Assembly (NCBI RefSeq): GCF_004794465.1
Contig: NZ_SSDJ01000128.1
Coordinates: 1-50,732 of the forward strand
Direction: 5' to 3'
Length of the DNA stretch: 50,732 nt
Source: Microbacterium sp. K24
GTDB lineage: Bacteria > Actinomycetota > Actinomycetes > Actinomycetales > Microbacteriaceae
Part shown: piece after piece, positions 50,234-50,732 of the stretch
How positions within the stretch are numbered: the stretch's first letter is position 1
Layout: every line of letters starts with the position of its first letter
Program-made: the position numbers and the translations under genes
Notes under the pieces: model-generated
The model's database searches: none
Told to the model about the DNA's origin: nothing
Seen by the model: the letters and a program-made list of their open reading frames with translations, nothing else

Positions 50234-50732
50234 ATGACTGACACCATCGGAACCGACACCCTCGTCGACTGGATCACGCGATTCGGCGATGCGGTGACCC
50301 AGAAGCGCGACTGGCTCACCGAGCTCGACTCCGCGATCGGCGACGCCGACCACGGCGCCAACATGGCACGCGGCATGGCCGCCGTCCACGACAAGCTCGG
50401 GGCCGGCGCCCCCGCGACCGCCGACGAGCTGCTCAAGTCGGTCGGCATGACCCTCGTCAGCTCGGTCGGCGGCGCCAGCGGTCCGCTCTACGGCACGTTC
50501 TTCCTCCGGATGGGGATGACGACCGGAGCGGTGTCGGAGCTCGATGCCGCCGGTCTCGCGGCCGCGCTGCGTGCGGGGCTCGAGGGCATCGTCGCCCGGG
50601 GCAAGGCCGAAGCCGGAGACAAGACGATGTACGACGCGATGGCGCCGGCCGTCGACGCGCTCGACGCGGCGATCGCGGAAGGAGCCGACCTGGCGGCCGC
50701 GACACGGAAGGCCGCTGACGCCGCGGCCGCCA
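50234..50732 (+). CDS. dhaL: dihydroxyacetone kinase subunit DhaL (partial, runs off the window)
   Basis: The first 166 residues of the nucleotide-binding subunit that transfers phosphate to dihydroxyacetone on DhaK. The Mg-ADP site appears in 'LDSAIGDADHGANMARG' (Asp residues) and 'SSVGGASGPLYGTFFLRMG'. Only the C-terminal part is missing, at the window edge. It starts 35 bases after dhaK in the same operon. A downstream dhaM would show PTS dependence. Confidence 0.95.
   Translation, partial: MTDTIGTDTLVDWITRFGDAVTQKRDWLTELDSAIGDADHGANMARGMAAVHDKLGAGAPATADELLKSVGMTLVSSVGGASGPLYGTFFLRMGMTTGAVSELDAAGLAAALRAGLEGIVARGKAEAGDKTMYDAMAPAVDALDAAIAEGADLAAATRKAADAAAA

Overview
The window is GC-rich (around 70%), compactly coded and rich in ATGA/GTGA stop-start overlaps. 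Its gene content (ROK-regulated GlcNAc catabolism, a DUF222/HNH '13E12' protein, a 507-aa LigB-type ATP-dependent DNA ligase, a LAXTG-anchored exported nuclease, a ZTP riboswitch ahead of glyA-folD) points to a high-GC Gram-positive actinomycete, most probably Microbacteriaceae and likely Microbacterium. No rRNA, tRNA, CRISPR array, insertion sequence or prophage was seen.

Layout. (1) 1-12180: amino-sugar catabolism in two blocks. The + strand block has GH20 hexosaminidase, ROK repressor, ROK sugar kinase and nagB. The - strand block has a second GH20 gene coupled to nagA. Between them lie a FAD-linked oxidase with a NUDIX gene, a small YrdB-type membrane protein, and a large single-chain ECF sigma factor with a fused zinc-finger, membrane segments and a long DPT-repeat tail. 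(2) 12200-17240: a ZTP riboswitch controls glyA-folD (one-carbon metabolism). After it come a tall hairpin between convergent genes, a membrane protein, a DUF6882 protein and an MFS exporter. (3) 17319-28044: an aromatic-catabolism region. A - strand operon encodes homoprotocatechuate meta-cleavage: FAH/RraA fusion, GntR regulator, hpaE, hpaD, hpaH and hpaI. A divergent MHS-type MFS transporter, an IclR regulator and a divergent FAD monooxygenase follow. (4) 28139-38722: mixed genes, including a glyoxalase-fold protein, the DUF222/HNH protein, a sortase-type exported EEP nuclease, a NUDIX/TPP-enzyme pair, and a tightly coupled trio of circularly permuted ATP-grasp, alpha-E and transglutaminase followed by a phosphoribosyltransferase. 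(5) 38754-45694: an orphan MNT nucleotidyltransferase, LigB, and the phenylacetyl-CoA epoxidase operon paaABCDE plus an enoyl-CoA hydratase-like gene. (6) 45695-50732: a repeat-rich intergenic segment, a RecQ helicase with a C-terminal phosphoribosyltransferase-like domain, an IclR regulator convergent with it, and dhaK-dhaL (the latter cut by the window end).

How it fits together. Chitin/GlcNAc oligomers would be cut by the GH20 enzymes, phosphorylated by the ROK kinase, deacetylated by NagA and deaminated by NagB, probably under the ROK repressor. Phenylacetate would enter through PaaABCDE as the CoA thioester. (Homo)protocatechuate would be cleaved by HpaD and reduced to pyruvate plus succinic semialdehyde by HpaE, the FAH protein, HpaH and HpaI. 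The best candidates for under-described biology are the one-piece sigma factor/anti-sigma/surface-domain protein, the ATP-grasp/alpha-E/transglutaminase cassette, the FAH-RraA fusion replacing a classical HpaG, the RecQ-PRTase fusion, and the hairpin- and heptamer-rich gap upstream of recQ.
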